In this document: positions 1-8,422 of the stretch, piece by piece
How positions within the stretch are numbered: position 1 is the first letter of the stretch
How the letters are laid out: every line of letters begins with the position of its first letter
Origin: Rossellomorea arthrocnemi
Lineage (GTDB): Bacteria > Bacillota > Bacilli > Bacillales > Bacillaceae_B
Length of the DNA stretch: 64,000 nt
Direction: 5' to 3'
Assembly: GCF_904424705.1 (NCBI RefSeq)
Contig: NZ_CAJGBF010000011.1
Location: 86,266 to 150,265, forward strand
Translations under genes and position numbers: made by a program
Notes under the pieces: model-generated
Databases searched by the model: none
Told to the model about the DNA's origin: nothing
What the model saw: only the letters and a program-made list of their open reading frames with translations

Positions 1-502
1 ACGCCATAAAGAACAACCCTGCATTAGGGTCTGTAACACCAAGAGAAATGACTGCCGCCAGGATGGGACCTGTACAAGGGGTCCATCCGGCAGCAAAACC
101 GATACCGATTAACATCGTGCCCAAATAACCAGATGGCCGCCTCTTGAATTGAATCCTTTTGTCTTTCATCAAAAAATTGAATTTAAGGAGACCTGATACC
201 ACCAATCCGAAAAATACGATGAGTATAGCCCCAATCTGGCGGAGCAACTCTTTGTTCAGTATGAAAAAATTCCCGATGAAAGATCCAGACACTCCTAAGA
301 ATATGAAGATGATAGAAAAACCGATCAAAAAGAAAACCGTGTGTAAAATGGCTTTTTGCTGCATTCCTTTGCGGTTATTCAATTCATCTATGGACATACC
401 TGTTATATACGATAAAAAAGCTGGGTAGATGGGGAGCGTGCATGGTGATAGAAAAGATAGCAAGCCTGCCCCGAAAGCGAATAATATGTTTAATTCTTGC
501 AC
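1..502 (-). CDS. ccdA: CcdA-type thiol-disulfide transporter, partial
   Basis: Reading leftwards from a GTG start at 502 (AAGGAGG eight bases upstream), the frame gives VQELNILFAFGAGLLSFLSP and continues without stop off the left edge. CcdA proteins are six-helix membrane proteins that pass reducing equivalents from cytoplasmic thioredoxin to extracytoplasmic thioredoxin-like proteins for cytochrome c maturation. The two proline-cysteine motifs of the family are visible (LSPCTLP in helix 1 and GWTPCTGP in a later helix). The 3' end lies outside the window. It follows the ResA-like gene with a 15-bp gap, so the two are probably one transcript. A complete paralogue lies at 53030-53746, also directly after a ResA gene. 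Confidence 0.88.
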   Translation of the reverse strand, partial: MQELNILFAFGAGLLSFLSPCTLPIYPAFLSYITGMSIDELNNRKGMQQKAILHTVFFLIGFSIIFIFLGVSGSFIGNFFILNKELLRQIGAILIVFFGLVVSGLLKFNFLMKDKRIQFKRRPSGYLGTMLIGIGFAAGWTPCTGPILAAVISLGVTDPNAGLFFMA

Positions 503-517
503 AATTTCAATCCTCCT

Positions 518-1048
518 TTATTGTTCTGGCTTGATCATATTCATATAATCATGAATGTCTTGCTGTGACATACTTCCCGTAATTACTTTTAATACTTTTC
601 CTTCAGGGTTTATAAGGAATGTCGTCGGGATGGGTCCTATTCCATATGTGTCAATTAAATCACGATTTCGATCCATTGGAAAAGTGAAGCTCAGACCATG
701 TTTATTAACGAATTTGTTGACAAGGAAATCAGACTCTCCGATATTAACTGCTAACGTTTCAACGCCTTTATCCTTAAATTGTTGGTAGCTCTTTTCCATG
801 TATGGCATTTCTTTTTCACACGGTTTGCACCAAGTGCCCCAGAAGTTCAGAAATACACCTTTCCCTCTATAATCACTTAATTGAACTGTATCACCGTCTA
901 ACGTTTCTAATTTAAAACCGGGTGCCATGTCCCCTTCCCCTATGATAGCTCGATCTTTCGTAGCATTTAGATAGAGTGTATAGACTACAGCAGAGATCAA
1001 TACAAGTAAAATGCCCGTCCGTACCAATCTTCTCTTGCTTTTTTTCAT
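518..1048 (-). CDS. resA: ResA/TlpA-family membrane-anchored thiol-disulfide oxidoreductase
   Basis: 176 residues with one N-terminal membrane anchor (about residues 11-27) and an extracytoplasmic thioredoxin fold. The redox motif WCKPC is at 73-77 and a cis-proline region (GPIPTTF) lies near 138-144. ResA-type proteins reduce the cysteines of apocytochrome c before heme attachment, taking electrons from CcdA, which is encoded just downstream. The ATG has GAGGG about seven bases upstream. It is closely related to the ResA-like protein at 52437-52982 (shared APxFxLETL, VFLNFWxTxCxPC and YGxGPIPxTFLI), so the resA-ccdA pair is duplicated. A non-cytochrome substrate, such as a metal-oxidized secreted protein, is possible here because no resBC accompanies this copy. 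Confidence 0.88.
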   Translation of the reverse strand: MKKSKRRLVRTGILLVLISAVVYTLYLNATKDRAIIGEGDMAPGFKLETLDGDTVQLSDYRGKGVFLNFWGTWCKPCEKEMPYMEKSYQQFKDKGVETLAVNIGESDFLVNKFVNKHGLSFTFPMDRNRDLIDTYGIGPIPTTFLINPEGKVLKVITGSMSQQDIHDYMNMIKPEQ

Positions 1049-1095
1049 TGTTTTCCCTCACAGTTTCTAGTAGAATATGTTTGAATCTAATATAT

Positions 1096-1115
1096 ATTTG
1101 AATGTACATTTAAAT
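1096..1115. promoter_or_regulatory. Near-perfect 20-bp palindrome between resA-like and bdbD
   Basis: ATTTGAATGTACATTTAAAT is a 20-bp inverted repeat with one mismatched pair, in the AT-rich gap between the divergent redox genes (starts at 1048 and 1268). Symmetric AT-rich sites of this kind are typical operators for dimeric repressors, including ArsR-type metal sensors. The cognate regulator is not identifiable from sequence alone. Confidence 0.4.
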
Positions 1116-1267
1116 TAACAGTTTAGTTTATTTCGGGCAATAGAAGGGCAAGGCATTTTTACGGAGTTCAGAAGATTGTTGAAATTCTGTAATAATTGTG
1201 GTTCTTGAGGATTCTGACAGCTGATATGATGAAGCTAGTTTTAATAATTTTGAAGAGGTGTACTTTT

Positions 1268-1930
1268 ATGAAAAAATCATCCCCGATGAAATATCTGGTA
1301 TTACTTACTGTGTTAGTGGCTGTCATTTTGGCGGCGATCGTTATGCTGAACAACAAGGCGCAAAACAAGGATGAAGCCTTGGAGTCTCACCCAGACACAA
1401 AAAATCAGCCCCTTTTAGGTGAAAAGGATTCACCTGTCTCAGTGGTCGAGTTCGGTGATTTTAAGTGTCCTGCATGTAAGGCATGGGGGGAAAGGATATA
1501 TCCTCAACTAAAAGAAGATTTCATTGATACAGGCAAAGCAAATGTATCCTATGTAAATGTGCTCTTTCACGGTGAGGAATCAACCCTGGGTGCGTTAGCA
1601 GCCGAGTCAGTATTTAAAAATGATCCCGATTCTTATTGGGAATTTCAAAAAGAACTATTTAATCAGCAGCCTGAAGAAGATCATGATGCACCGTGGATTA
1701 CAGTGGAAAAACTGTTGGAAGTGGCGGGTAATACGACCGATATGGATCTTGATCAGTTAAAAAAAGACATAGAGCAGCAAACGTTCAAGGAACAACTCGA
1801 GGTGGATAATTCCCTCGTGGAAGAGTTCAAGGTGGAAAAGACACCGACAGTGATCATCAATGGGGTAAAACTTGAGGATCCGTATGATTACGAGCGAATT
1901 AAATCGTTAATTGAAGAAGGGCAAGAATAG
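1268..1930 (+). CDS. bdbD: BdbD-like (DsbA-family) thiol-disulfide oxidoreductase
   Basis: 220 residues: an N-terminal membrane anchor (about 8-26), then a DsbA-like thioredoxin fold with FKCPAC (Cys67, Cys70) and a cis-Pro region KTPTVIING near the C terminus. BdbD-type proteins introduce disulfides into exported proteins and are reoxidized by BdbC, encoded immediately downstream. The frame is open further upstream, but the ATG at 1268 is preferred because it starts MKKSSP before the membrane anchor and follows GAAGAGGTG at a suitable distance. The stop codon directly abuts the bdbC start, so the two are translationally coupled. Confidence 0.9.
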   Translation: MKKSSPMKYLVLLTVLVAVILAAIVMLNNKAQNKDEALESHPDTKNQPLLGEKDSPVSVVEFGDFKCPACKAWGERIYPQLKEDFIDTGKANVSYVNVLFHGEESTLGALAAESVFKNDPDSYWEFQKELFNQQPEEDHDAPWITVEKLLEVAGNTTDMDLDQLKKDIEQQTFKEQLEVDNSLVEEFKVEKTPTVIINGVKLEDPYDYERIKSLIEEGQE

Positions 1931-2350
1931 ATGAAGGAAGTTAGCAAAAGTCAATATTTTCTTTATGGTGCATGGGTCGTTTCAATCATTGCAACACTCG
2001 GAAGTTTATATTTCAGTGAAATAAGAGGGTTCATTCCTTGTGAATTATGCTGGTTTCAAAGGATATTCATGTATCCATTGACGTTGATTCTGGGAGTGGC
2101 GACGTTTCAAAATGATAGCGGACTTAGAAAAATCATACTTCCTATGTCGATCGTCGGAGGCACGATTTCCATATTGCATTATTTGGAACAAAAAATTGAA
2201 GGGTTCGGAGGGATCAAGCCCTGTGCGAGTGGTGTTCCCTGCAATGCCGAATATATTAATTGGCTCGGATTCATCACGATTCCATTCCTGGCCCTCACAG
2301 CTTTTGTATTTATCACTATTTTCACCCTGCTATCAGCAAATAAAAAGTAA
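1931..2350 (+). CDS. bdbC: BdbC-like (DsbB-family) disulfide reoxidase
   Basis: 139-residue membrane protein with four predicted helices and the two cysteine pairs of the DsbB/BdbC family: CELC (Cys37, Cys40) and CASGVPC (Cys98, Cys104). BdbC oxidizes BdbD and passes electrons to quinone. It starts on the base after the bdbD stop and ends before a strong hairpin shared with the convergent gene. A decayed second copy of its 3' half is present at about 57830-58031. Confidence 0.92.
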   Translation: MKEVSKSQYFLYGAWVVSIIATLGSLYFSEIRGFIPCELCWFQRIFMYPLTLILGVATFQNDSGLRKIILPMSIVGGTISILHYLEQKIEGFGGIKPCASGVPCNAEYINWLGFITIPFLALTAFVFITIFTLLSANKK

Positions 2351-2392
2351 TTAAGCAGCGATATTCAAGTGAAATGGAAATGCTATACAGCA

Positions 2393-2420
2393 AATGAGCC
2401 ATGAAATATCATGGCTCATT
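2393..2420. terminator. Bidirectional terminator between bdbC and YIEGIA-partner gene
   Basis: Perfect 12-bp stem (AATGAGCCATGA / TCATGGCTCATT) with a 4-base loop, T-rich on the right and A-rich on the left. It serves both convergent genes. Confidence 0.8.
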
Positions 2421-2627
2421 TTATATTCTGATAACCAGGTAATCACCGTTCGTCATCTGCACAACATCTGCTTTTAAACCTTTCGCTATATCGACCGTCA
2501 TTTGTTTCAATTCCTCAAGATTGTCACTGTATAAAAGAAGCGGTCCTCCATTTATCACCCTGTCACGATCTGAAGTTAAATAAGCCAATATTTGATATGG
2601 AGGTTTCATTGAATTTTCCCTGCCCAA
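2421..2627 (-). CDS. Small partner ('capping subunit') of YIEGIA-family protein
   Basis: 68 residues, soluble and compact, without cysteines or membrane segment. Its downstream position and near-contact with the YIEGIA gene (6 bp apart) match the small protein that accompanies YIEGIA proteins in Bacillaceae. The assignment rests mainly on this pairing. A TTG start at 2627 follows AAAGGGTGAG, which overlaps the stop of the upstream gene; an internal ATG at 2609 is an alternative. The end of a second, decayed copy can be recognised near 58096-58146. Confidence 0.6.
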   Translation of the reverse strand: MGRENSMKPPYQILAYLTSDRDRVINGGPLLLYSDNLEELKQMTVDIAKGLKADVVQMTNGDYLVIRI

Positions 2628-2633
2628 GAAGAC

Positions 2634-3551
2634 TCACCCTTTCAAGTTGGTTTTCATCACAGCGTGAGATTTTTTCGTACTTTCAAGTAAGGGGCATTTT
2701 TTTACGGCCTCGATGAAGGCATCTATGTCACGCTTGATCGGAACAAGAGTGATCATGACCTTGCCATCCACGTAATCTTTTCTTGTGAACTGATAGCGTT
2801 TGACACCCAATGCCCGGCATGCTTCAAATAAAGCGGCCTGCCGTTGTCCGAAGTTATCCAGATTGATCCTGAAATGATTTTCTTTAGGGTAGATGACGAC
2901 GGCCATTCCTTCTTCTGTAAATAGCTTTTCAGCGTTGTCCGTTCCGAGCAGGTTGCTGACATACATATCATCTACATAAAGGGATGAATCTTTTACGACT
3001 ACTTTTCCCTCCTTTACCTCTGCAATATCCCCGATCGTCTTGCCTTTCGTGAATCTTTGCAAATAATACAAGAGTGCGAAACCCGCCAATGCACCCCCGA
3101 TTATACAAATCATTAGATTTTTCAAATCGAGAGTGCCTCGGAGCAGGGAAATTGTGAAGGAAGTGACGAGTGCGACGAGAAAAGCAATATAATTTCTAGC
3201 TTCAAATGTTTTGGCTATTCCATCTATGTATGCCTTTCCCCGATAAGTAAATTCTGTTTCCTCCAAGTCACTCAAACTTTCCTTTTCCATTTTTCGTACA
3301 TCTCTAAATTGTTGAAGAGCCAATGTTAGGAACGTCACCGCCACAAAGTTTTTGCTTAGTAACGCAGGAATTGCCACGGCCCCGAGAGCCGCTGCTACAA
3401 AACCCGTAATGATTTGAATAAGATAACCATTGGGGTAACTGGGATACTGCCTGAAGTCTTCTTTGATGGTTATGATCCTTGCAATCGTTCCAATTACAAT
3501 CGCACTGATAATGGTAATTAGTTCATTTGATGTTATACCGACTGATTCCAT
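2634..3551 (-). CDS. YIEGIA-family membrane protein
   Basis: 305 residues. The N-terminal half has several hydrophobic helices (about 7-27, 43-65, 68-82, 121-140, 147-165) and the C-terminal half is soluble. The motif that names the family reads YIDGIA here (residues 108-113). YIEGIA proteins are conserved in spore-forming Bacillaceae and have been linked to the spore envelope; no biochemical activity can be read from the sequence. The ATG at 3551 is the clear start. It forms a two-gene unit with the 68-residue gene downstream and transcribes away from the metal genes. Confidence 0.75.
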   Translation of the reverse strand: MESVGITSNELITIISAIVIGTIARIITIKEDFRQYPSYPNGYLIQIITGFVAAALGAVAIPALLSKNFVAVTFLTLALQQFRDVRKMEKESLSDLEETEFTYRGKAYIDGIAKTFEARNYIAFLVALVTSFTISLLRGTLDLKNLMICIIGGALAGFALLYYLQRFTKGKTIGDIAEVKEGKVVVKDSSLYVDDMYVSNLLGTDNAEKLFTEEGMAVVIYPKENHFRINLDNFGQRQAALFEACRALGVKRYQFTRKDYVDGKVMITLVPIKRDIDAFIEAVKKCPLLESTKKSHAVMKTNLKG

Positions 3552-3642
3552 GGTGTATCACCTCGATTAATGGGGATGGATATGGATTAGTATTAGGAAA
3601 TCGTCTGTGGTTTATGCGATGTTTATTCTTGCATTTATATGT

Positions 3643-3660
3643 GTATATATGTTCATATTG
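3643..3660. promoter_or_regulatory. Putative CzrA-like operator copy (ATATGTTCAT)
   Basis: The segment TATATATGTTCATATTG contains the 10-mer ATATGTTCAT, the reverse complement of ATGAACATAT found in the ctaA promoter (5570-5590) and the czrA-cadA promoter (8432-8441). It lies 30 bp before a small membrane-protein gene and 160 bp before the CDF gene. Which promoter it controls is less clear than at the other two sites. Confidence 0.45.
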
Positions 3661-3689
3661 GGATATTAAAGAAGAAAGAGGTTCAAATT

Positions 3690-3797
3690 GTGGAGACTGC
3701 CTTTCTACTAACGTGTTTATTTATTTTGATCATTGTCCTTCTTTATAGGTTCTTTATCCTTGCTGCTTATAAGAAAGGAAATAAGATGAAAAAATAA
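3690..3797 (+). CDS. Small single-pass membrane protein upstream of CDF exporter
   Basis: 35-residue frame starting at GTG (AGAGG seven bases upstream) and reading VETAFLLTCLFILIIVLLYR, then a short cytoplasmic tail AAYKKGNKMKK. One hydrophobic helix is followed by a basic end. It begins 30 bp after a putative metal-responsive operator and ends 22 bp before the CDF gene, so co-expression is likely. No family is recognised. Small membrane proteins often modulate transporters, but that role is inference. Confidence 0.5.
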   Translation: METAFLLTCLFILIIVLLYRFFILAAYKKGNKMKK

Positions 3798-3819
3798 TGT
3801 AAGAGGAGCGTGATTCGAA

Positions 3820-4671
3820 TTGTCTAAGAGTCATTCATCAACCAAAAATACCAGGTTAGCTTTTTTCTTAAATCTAATTTTCACCATTATCGAGTTTATT
3901 GGAGGATACCTCACCAATAGTATGGCTATATTATCCGATGCAGTACATGATTTGGGTGATAGTTTGTCGCTCGGGGGATCATGGTATTTACAGAGACTTT
4001 CAAATAAAGAAGGGAACAACAGGTACAGCTTCGGATACAAGAGGTTTTCAGCACTGGGCGCGTTGATAAGCGGGACCGTATTGCTATTCGGATCGATATT
4101 CGTTTTGACTGAGGCTATACCCAGATTGTTTAATCCAACTCATCCAGATGCCCAGGGGATGTTGTGGTTTGCAATATTGGGTGTCTCCATTAATGGATTC
4201 GCTGCATGGAGGTTACATAGTGGGAGCTCCATGAATGAAAAGGTTCTGTCCTGGCATCTTCTTGAGGACATTCTCGGCTGGGTAGGGGTCCTGATCATCA
4301 GTATCGTGATGATGTTTAAGGATATACATATTCTGGACCCCATTCTTTCCATTGTGATTACGTGTTTTGTACTATTTAACGTAGTTAGAAACCTTATTAA
4401 AACGATAAAGATTTTTCTTGATGCAGTGCCGGATGAAGTTGATTTGGATGCCGTTGGTAAACAAATTAAGAGTATAAGCGGTGTGGAGGAGGTTGACCAT
4501 CTTCATATCTGGTCGATCGATGGAGAAGAGAATGCCATGAGTACTCATTTATATACTTCGAAGGATTTTGCATGCGAAAAACAAGAAGAGATAAAAGAGC
4601 AGGTAAGAGATTTAGTTTCACATCTTCATATTAAACATTCCACTATAGAAATTCATATAAAAGAAGACTAG
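3820..4671 (+). CDS. czcD: Cation diffusion facilitator (CzcD-like Zn/Cd/Co exporter)
   Basis: 283 residues with six membrane helices and a C-terminal cytoplasmic ferredoxin-like domain (about 205-283). The metal site signatures are HDLGD in helix 2 (AILSDAVHDLGDSLSLGGS) and HLLED in helix 5. CDF proteins export Zn2+ and related ions in exchange for protons. The start is TTG at 3820 with AGAGGAG at a normal distance. The TAG stop lies inside the stem of a convergent terminator shared with ctaA. An operator-like sequence upstream matches those at the czrA and ctaA promoters. Confidence 0.9.
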   Translation: MSKSHSSTKNTRLAFFLNLIFTIIEFIGGYLTNSMAILSDAVHDLGDSLSLGGSWYLQRLSNKEGNNRYSFGYKRFSALGALISGTVLLFGSIFVLTEAIPRLFNPTHPDAQGMLWFAILGVSINGFAAWRLHSGSSMNEKVLSWHLLEDILGWVGVLIISIVMMFKDIHILDPILSIVITCFVLFNVVRNLIKTIKIFLDAVPDEVDLDAVGKQIKSISGVEEVDHLHIWSIDGEENAMSTHLYTSKDFACEKQEEIKEQVRDLVSHLHIKHSTIEIHIKED

Positions 4672-4690
4672 GCAGAAGAAGCTGCCTAGT
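4667..4690. terminator. Convergent terminator overlapping CDF and ctaA stop codons
   Basis: Perfect 9-bp stem ACTAGGCAG / CTGCCTAGT with loop AAGAAG, followed by TTTTTC. The CDF stop codon is in the left arm and the ctaA stop codon in the right arm, so one hairpin ends both genes. Confidence 0.75.
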
Positions 4691-5531
4691 TTTTCTTCTT
4701 TTGGTTGAAGTAACAGATTGCTGTCATATGACTAAGCAATGCTACGGTAAGAATGGAAAAAATCATGTGTAGAGATGAAGAGATTGGGCTGAGTTCCTCC
4801 GTTTTGGCAATAAATCCTCCAAAGGTTGTAAATCCAGCCAGCAAAATCAATAGCAAGGTTTGTTTCTTCATCACTTTATACCTGAACGAAAGGAATAGTG
4901 CATATCCCGTAGAGAATAGTGTGACCATTCCTAAAACACCGTGCATCAAATATACGAAGGTTGCCAGTTTGATTTCTGTGGTGTTTATTTCGAATAGAAG
5001 TTGACTTAGTTCAAAATGTTTAAAGAGAGCACCTACTAGCACCTCTGTCATAAGAGCTGTAAATCCAAAAAACAAAGGTATTCTTATTTCTTCCAGATCC
5101 CTGTTTTCAGGTCTTTTATTTAACCCTGCATAAAGGAAAATGAGAGAGATTAATAGAAATAGACTAAACATCACATCAAGTGTCGTGAAGCCGGTTGGTG
5201 TTCCCAGTAATACATTCATCCCGCCAATCATAGCTTGGATAAATAAGAGAATCATTGAAAGAACCGAAATGACTTTTACTGCTTTATCGGATGATTTCTT
5301 CCATGCCAAGATTGCGTTGATAAGAATGACCAGCCCGAGCAGAGTAGTAAATAAACGGTGAGAATATTCGATTACAATGTGATAATCGGTTATATCCGGA
5401 ATGATTTTCCCGTTACAGAATGGCCAATCAGTACCACAGGCATCGCCTGAATTAGTGGCAACTACCAAATTTCCAAGAATTAGTGCAACGATCGTTATAT
5501 TAATTGTAAATAAGGAAAAATTAATTTTCAT
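4686..5531 (-). CDS. ctaA: Heme A synthase, COX15/CtaA family
   Basis: 281 residues and eight predicted helices. Conserved features include the extracytoplasmic cysteine pair CGTDWPFC, the heme-ligand region EYSHR, YLMHGVLG in the second half and SSLHMIFS near the end. CtaA oxidizes heme O to heme A for aa3-type terminal oxidases. In Bacillus it normally sits with ctaB at the oxidase locus; here it stands alone between a CDF exporter and an LtaS-type gene. Its promoter carries the operator-like ATGAACATAT in the spacer, exactly as at the czrA promoter, suggesting metal control. An adaptation to copper or zinc damage of heme A formation is inference. Confidence 0.88.
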   Translation of the reverse strand: MKINFSLFTINITIVALILGNLVVATNSGDACGTDWPFCNGKIIPDITDYHIVIEYSHRLFTTLLGLVILINAILAWKKSSDKAVKVISVLSMILLFIQAMIGGMNVLLGTPTGFTTLDVMFSLFLLISLIFLYAGLNKRPENRDLEEIRIPLFFGFTALMTEVLVGALFKHFELSQLLFEINTTEIKLATFVYLMHGVLGMVTLFSTGYALFLSFRYKVMKKQTLLLILLAGFTTFGGFIAKTEELSPISSSLHMIFSILTVALLSHMTAICYFNQKKKN

Positions 5532-5564
5532 TTTTCATAGTAGTCCTTTCATGTTAAACTGGGT

Positions 5565-5592
5565 ATTATATTTATATATGTTCATATATTAA
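5565..5592 (-). promoter_or_regulatory. ctaA promoter with embedded CzrA-type operator
   Basis: On the minus strand, TTAATA is followed 16 bases later by TATAAT (5570-5565). The spacer holds ATGAACATAT, ending five bases before TATAAT. The same 10-mer with the same five-base offset occurs at the czrA promoter (8432-8452). A repressor bound there would block RNA polymerase. Confidence 0.6.
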
Positions 5593-5697
5593 CAGGTTCA
5601 AGCGAGTCAGCTCAAACGTTTAAGGCGGTTTTCACATAACGTTCACCATTCATGTAATATAAAATAAACAATAATAGATTTATGGAGTTGATACAAA

Positions 5698-7557
5698 TTG
5701 GATTTATTAAAGAAACAAATGGGAGACAACTTCTTTCTGTTGACTCTCATCTTTTTAATTGCAAAATCATACGTAGTCAGTCGGTTCGTCTTTAATCTGG
5801 AGATTGAGAATGTCATGCAGGAACTGATTCTATTCCTGGCGAATGCAGGGTCTATCATGCTCATTCTTTCCTTAGTGGCGATCGGTAAGAAAGAAACACT
5901 GAAATGGAAGCTTTTGGTCACCAATATCCTAGGAACGTCCATTCTCTATTTTAACGTGGTGTATTATCGATTTTTCAATGACTTCATTACAATGCCGGTA
6001 CTCTTTCAAACAGACAACGCGTCGGATTTGGGAGGGAGTATAGTTAGTTTGATGAATCCATTGGATATCTTTTTAATTGCTGACTTTTTGCTCATCTTTT
6101 ATCTATTCAAATATGTGAATTTCGTTAGAAATAAGCAAAAACACTTCAAATTTGCATTCGCATCTGTTCTCATTTTATTGTTAAATATCGGTCTTGCGAA
6201 TATAGAAAGGCCCCAGCTACTGACCAGATCCTTTGACCGTCAAATGCTTGTGAAAAATTTAGGAGTGTACAATTATCATCTTTATGACGGATTTCTGCAA
6301 GCCAAGACGAATATGAATCGGGCCCTTGCGGATAATTCAGAGCTGGCTGAAGTCTTGAACTATACAGAATCCATTAAAAGACCGGTAAACGAAGAAATGA
6401 CTGGGGCTGCAAAAGGAAAGAATGTATTTGTGATTTCACTTGAGTCCACTCAGAACTTTGTCATTAATAATAAAGTGGATGGAAAAGTAATTACTCCTTT
6501 TCTAAATCAGTTAATCAGTCAAGAGGATACGTATTATTTCAATAATTTCTATCATCAAACGGGACAAGGAAAGACATCCGATTCTGAGTTCTTGTTTGAA
6601 AATTCATTATATGGACTGCCGAGAGGAGCAGCATTCTTTACACATGCTCAAAACCAATATAAAGGGCTTCCATCATTGTTAAAAGAGAAAGGGTATACAA
6701 CATCCGTGTTCCATTCCAATAACAAAAGCTTTTGGAACAGGGATGTTATGTATCGGAATTTGGGATATGATAACTACTTTTCCGAGTCATACTACAAGGT
6801 GAATAGTGAAAACACAATCGGGTGGGGATTAAAAGATCAATCGTTCTATGAACAATCAATTCCTTACTTAAAAGATCTTTCACAGCCATTTTATTCAAAA
6901 TTCATTACCTTAACGAATCATTTCCCTTTTTCTCTTGAACAAGAAGATGAATCGATCCCGGAATGGACATCAAATGACGGAACGGTGAATCGTTACTTCA
7001 CTACAGTCAGATATGAAGATGAAGCGTTAAAGCTATTTTTTGAAAGGTTGAAAGAAGAAGGTTTATACGAGAACTCAGTCTTCATCATCATGGGAGACCA
7101 TTATGGAATTTCTCAAAATCATAATGATGCAATGGGGCAGTATTTAGGTAAAGAAATCACCCCATTCGTAAATACCCAGCTTCAACGAGTCCCGATGATT
7201 GTTCATATTCCAGGTGAAACAAATGGACGCACCATATCAAATGTAAGCGGACAAATCGATGTGAAACCTACCATATTAAACATGTTGGGGATAAAGCCAG
7301 ATGAAGACATCCAGTTCGGATCGGATTTATTTACGAAGGATCCTGATCAATTTGTCGTACTCCGAGACGGCAGCTTCATTACAGATAAATACGTGTATAC
7401 CGATCAGAAGTGTTATGACAAAAGGACAGAAAAGCTGACGGAACAAACTGCATGTGAGCCCTATATCAAACAGGCAGAAGACGAATTAGATTATTCGGAT
7501 CAAGTGGTTTATGGAGACTTGTTAAGATTTTTAGAAGAAAAGAAACAAGATGATTAA
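5698..7557 (+). CDS. LtaS-family lipoteichoic acid synthase / phosphoglycerol transferase
   Basis: 619 residues: five N-terminal membrane helices (about 11-170), a linker, then an extracellular sulfatase-fold domain. Active-site elements of the family are present: Glu249 in SLEST, nucleophile Thr293 in GQGKTSDSE and Asp467-His468 in MGDHYG. LtaS-type enzymes move glycerol-phosphate from phosphatidylglycerol to build or prime lipoteichoic acid, a polymer that also binds divalent cations. The TTG start at 5698 follows GGAG. A separate promoter (TTCACA, 18 bp, TAATAT) lies in the gap to ctaA. Primary synthase and minor paralogue cannot be told apart from sequence. Confidence 0.88.
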   Translation: MDLLKKQMGDNFFLLTLIFLIAKSYVVSRFVFNLEIENVMQELILFLANAGSIMLILSLVAIGKKETLKWKLLVTNILGTSILYFNVVYYRFFNDFITMPVLFQTDNASDLGGSIVSLMNPLDIFLIADFLLIFYLFKYVNFVRNKQKHFKFAFASVLILLLNIGLANIERPQLLTRSFDRQMLVKNLGVYNYHLYDGFLQAKTNMNRALADNSELAEVLNYTESIKRPVNEEMTGAAKGKNVFVISLESTQNFVINNKVDGKVITPFLNQLISQEDTYYFNNFYHQTGQGKTSDSEFLFENSLYGLPRGAAFFTHAQNQYKGLPSLLKEKGYTTSVFHSNNKSFWNRDVMYRNLGYDNYFSESYYKVNSENTIGWGLKDQSFYEQSIPYLKDLSQPFYSKFITLTNHFPFSLEQEDESIPEWTSNDGTVNRYFTTVRYEDEALKLFFERLKEEGLYENSVFIIMGDHYGISQNHNDAMGQYLGKEITPFVNTQLQRVPMIVHIPGETNGRTISNVSGQIDVKPTILNMLGIKPDEDIQFGSDLFTKDPDQFVVLRDGSFITDKYVYTDQKCYDKRTEKLTEQTACEPYIKQAEDELDYSDQVVYGDLLRFLEEKKQDD

Positions 7558-7562
7558 AAAAC

Positions 7563-7597
7563 AAGCTGAAGTTGCCCCAGATAACTTCAGCTTATTT
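7563..7597 (+). terminator. Terminator after LtaS-family gene
   Basis: 11-bp stem AAGCTGAAGTT / AACTTCAGCTT followed by ATTTCT, six bases after the stop codon. Confidence 0.75.
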
Positions 7598-7783
7598 CTC
7601 TGGGTGGAGTTCCTTGATTATCTTAAAATCAACAGCAACTTTAACATGAATTATTTCATTAAATGCTTTTTCTCTATATCGATTATATCAACAGATTTAC
7701 GAAAGAATATATGTCCTTTTCCCTGAATATGATTTCTAGTAGGAATAGGGGGAGTTGGTATTCACATTTATACAGGTTTATAC

Positions 7784-8377
7784 GTGGGAATTCCTTTAGT
7801 CATTGGTGTTATGACCGGTATATTCACCTATTCCATGATTGGAAATTATAAAAGAATCCTCTCTAAATTAATTGGGTTTTGTATATTATTATATCTGATG
7901 TTGGAGTTAATCCCACAAATTATTGGAGAGTACAATTACAAGGGTGTCTTGTTAGGAAGTACAAGTGCTATAATCATTTTTTTCGCATTAGCTCAACTTT
8001 CTAATCGAAAAAAAAGCATAAATAAAAGGTTGCCATTTATAGCACTGATTTCAGGCTTTATGCTACATAGTATTCCGACTGGTTTCACCATCGGGATAAC
8101 TGCTGTCATTGACTGGGTTTTAGCGTTGAAACAATTGAAAGGAATGTTCATTCATCACTTAGGAGAAGGGATAGGCATGGCAAGTCTCTTGTTAAAACAA
8201 AGAAGTGAAATGCACCTTGCCCTTGGAGTTGCTTCTGGAATATTAATTACAGTGGTATTTTATTTTTCTATGTTGGCTGGGACTAATTATCAAGTGAATG
8301 AGCATACGGCAAATTGGGTTGTGGGTGTGTCGATAGGCTCGCTAATCTACGCGATGATGCATTTATTTGAAACGTAA
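7784..8377 (+). CDS. ZIP-like polytopic membrane protein, 5' end uncertain
   Basis: 197 residues from GTG at 7784, about seven hydrophobic helices. MLHSIPTGFTIG and MFIHHLGEGIGM resemble the paired metal-binding helices of ZIP metal transporters (HxxPEG and HExxH/GE patterns), so divalent-metal transport is plausible. The ribosome site at 7784 is poor. The same frame is open back to 7733 (LVGIGGVGIHIYTGLYVGIP), while a better start (ATG at 7729) lies in another frame that would join it after a single-base shift. The true 5' end may therefore be damaged. It lies upstream of the czrA-cadA unit. Confidence 0.5.
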   Translation: MGIPLVIGVMTGIFTYSMIGNYKRILSKLIGFCILLYLMLELIPQIIGEYNYKGVLLGSTSAIIIFFALAQLSNRKKSINKRLPFIALISGFMLHSIPTGFTIGITAVIDWVLALKQLKGMFIHHLGEGIGMASLLLKQRSEMHLALGVASGILITVVFYFSMLAGTNYQVNEHTANWVVGVSIGSLIYAMMHLFET

Positions 8378-8384
8378 AGGAAGT

Positions 8385-8413
8385 CTGTTTGACAAAAGCA
8401 GATCTTTTTTTTA
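8385..8413 (+). terminator. Probable terminator after ZIP-like gene
   Basis: Imperfect stem AAGTCTG / CAGATCTT followed by a run of T just before the czrA promoter. Confidence 0.45.
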
Positions 8414-8422
8414 TCATTAAAA

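Noticed and set aside
159..428. 89-residue plus-strand ORF at the left edge
   Set aside because: It lies opposite the clear CcdA frame (502-1, minus) and has no ribosome site or domain; a shadow.
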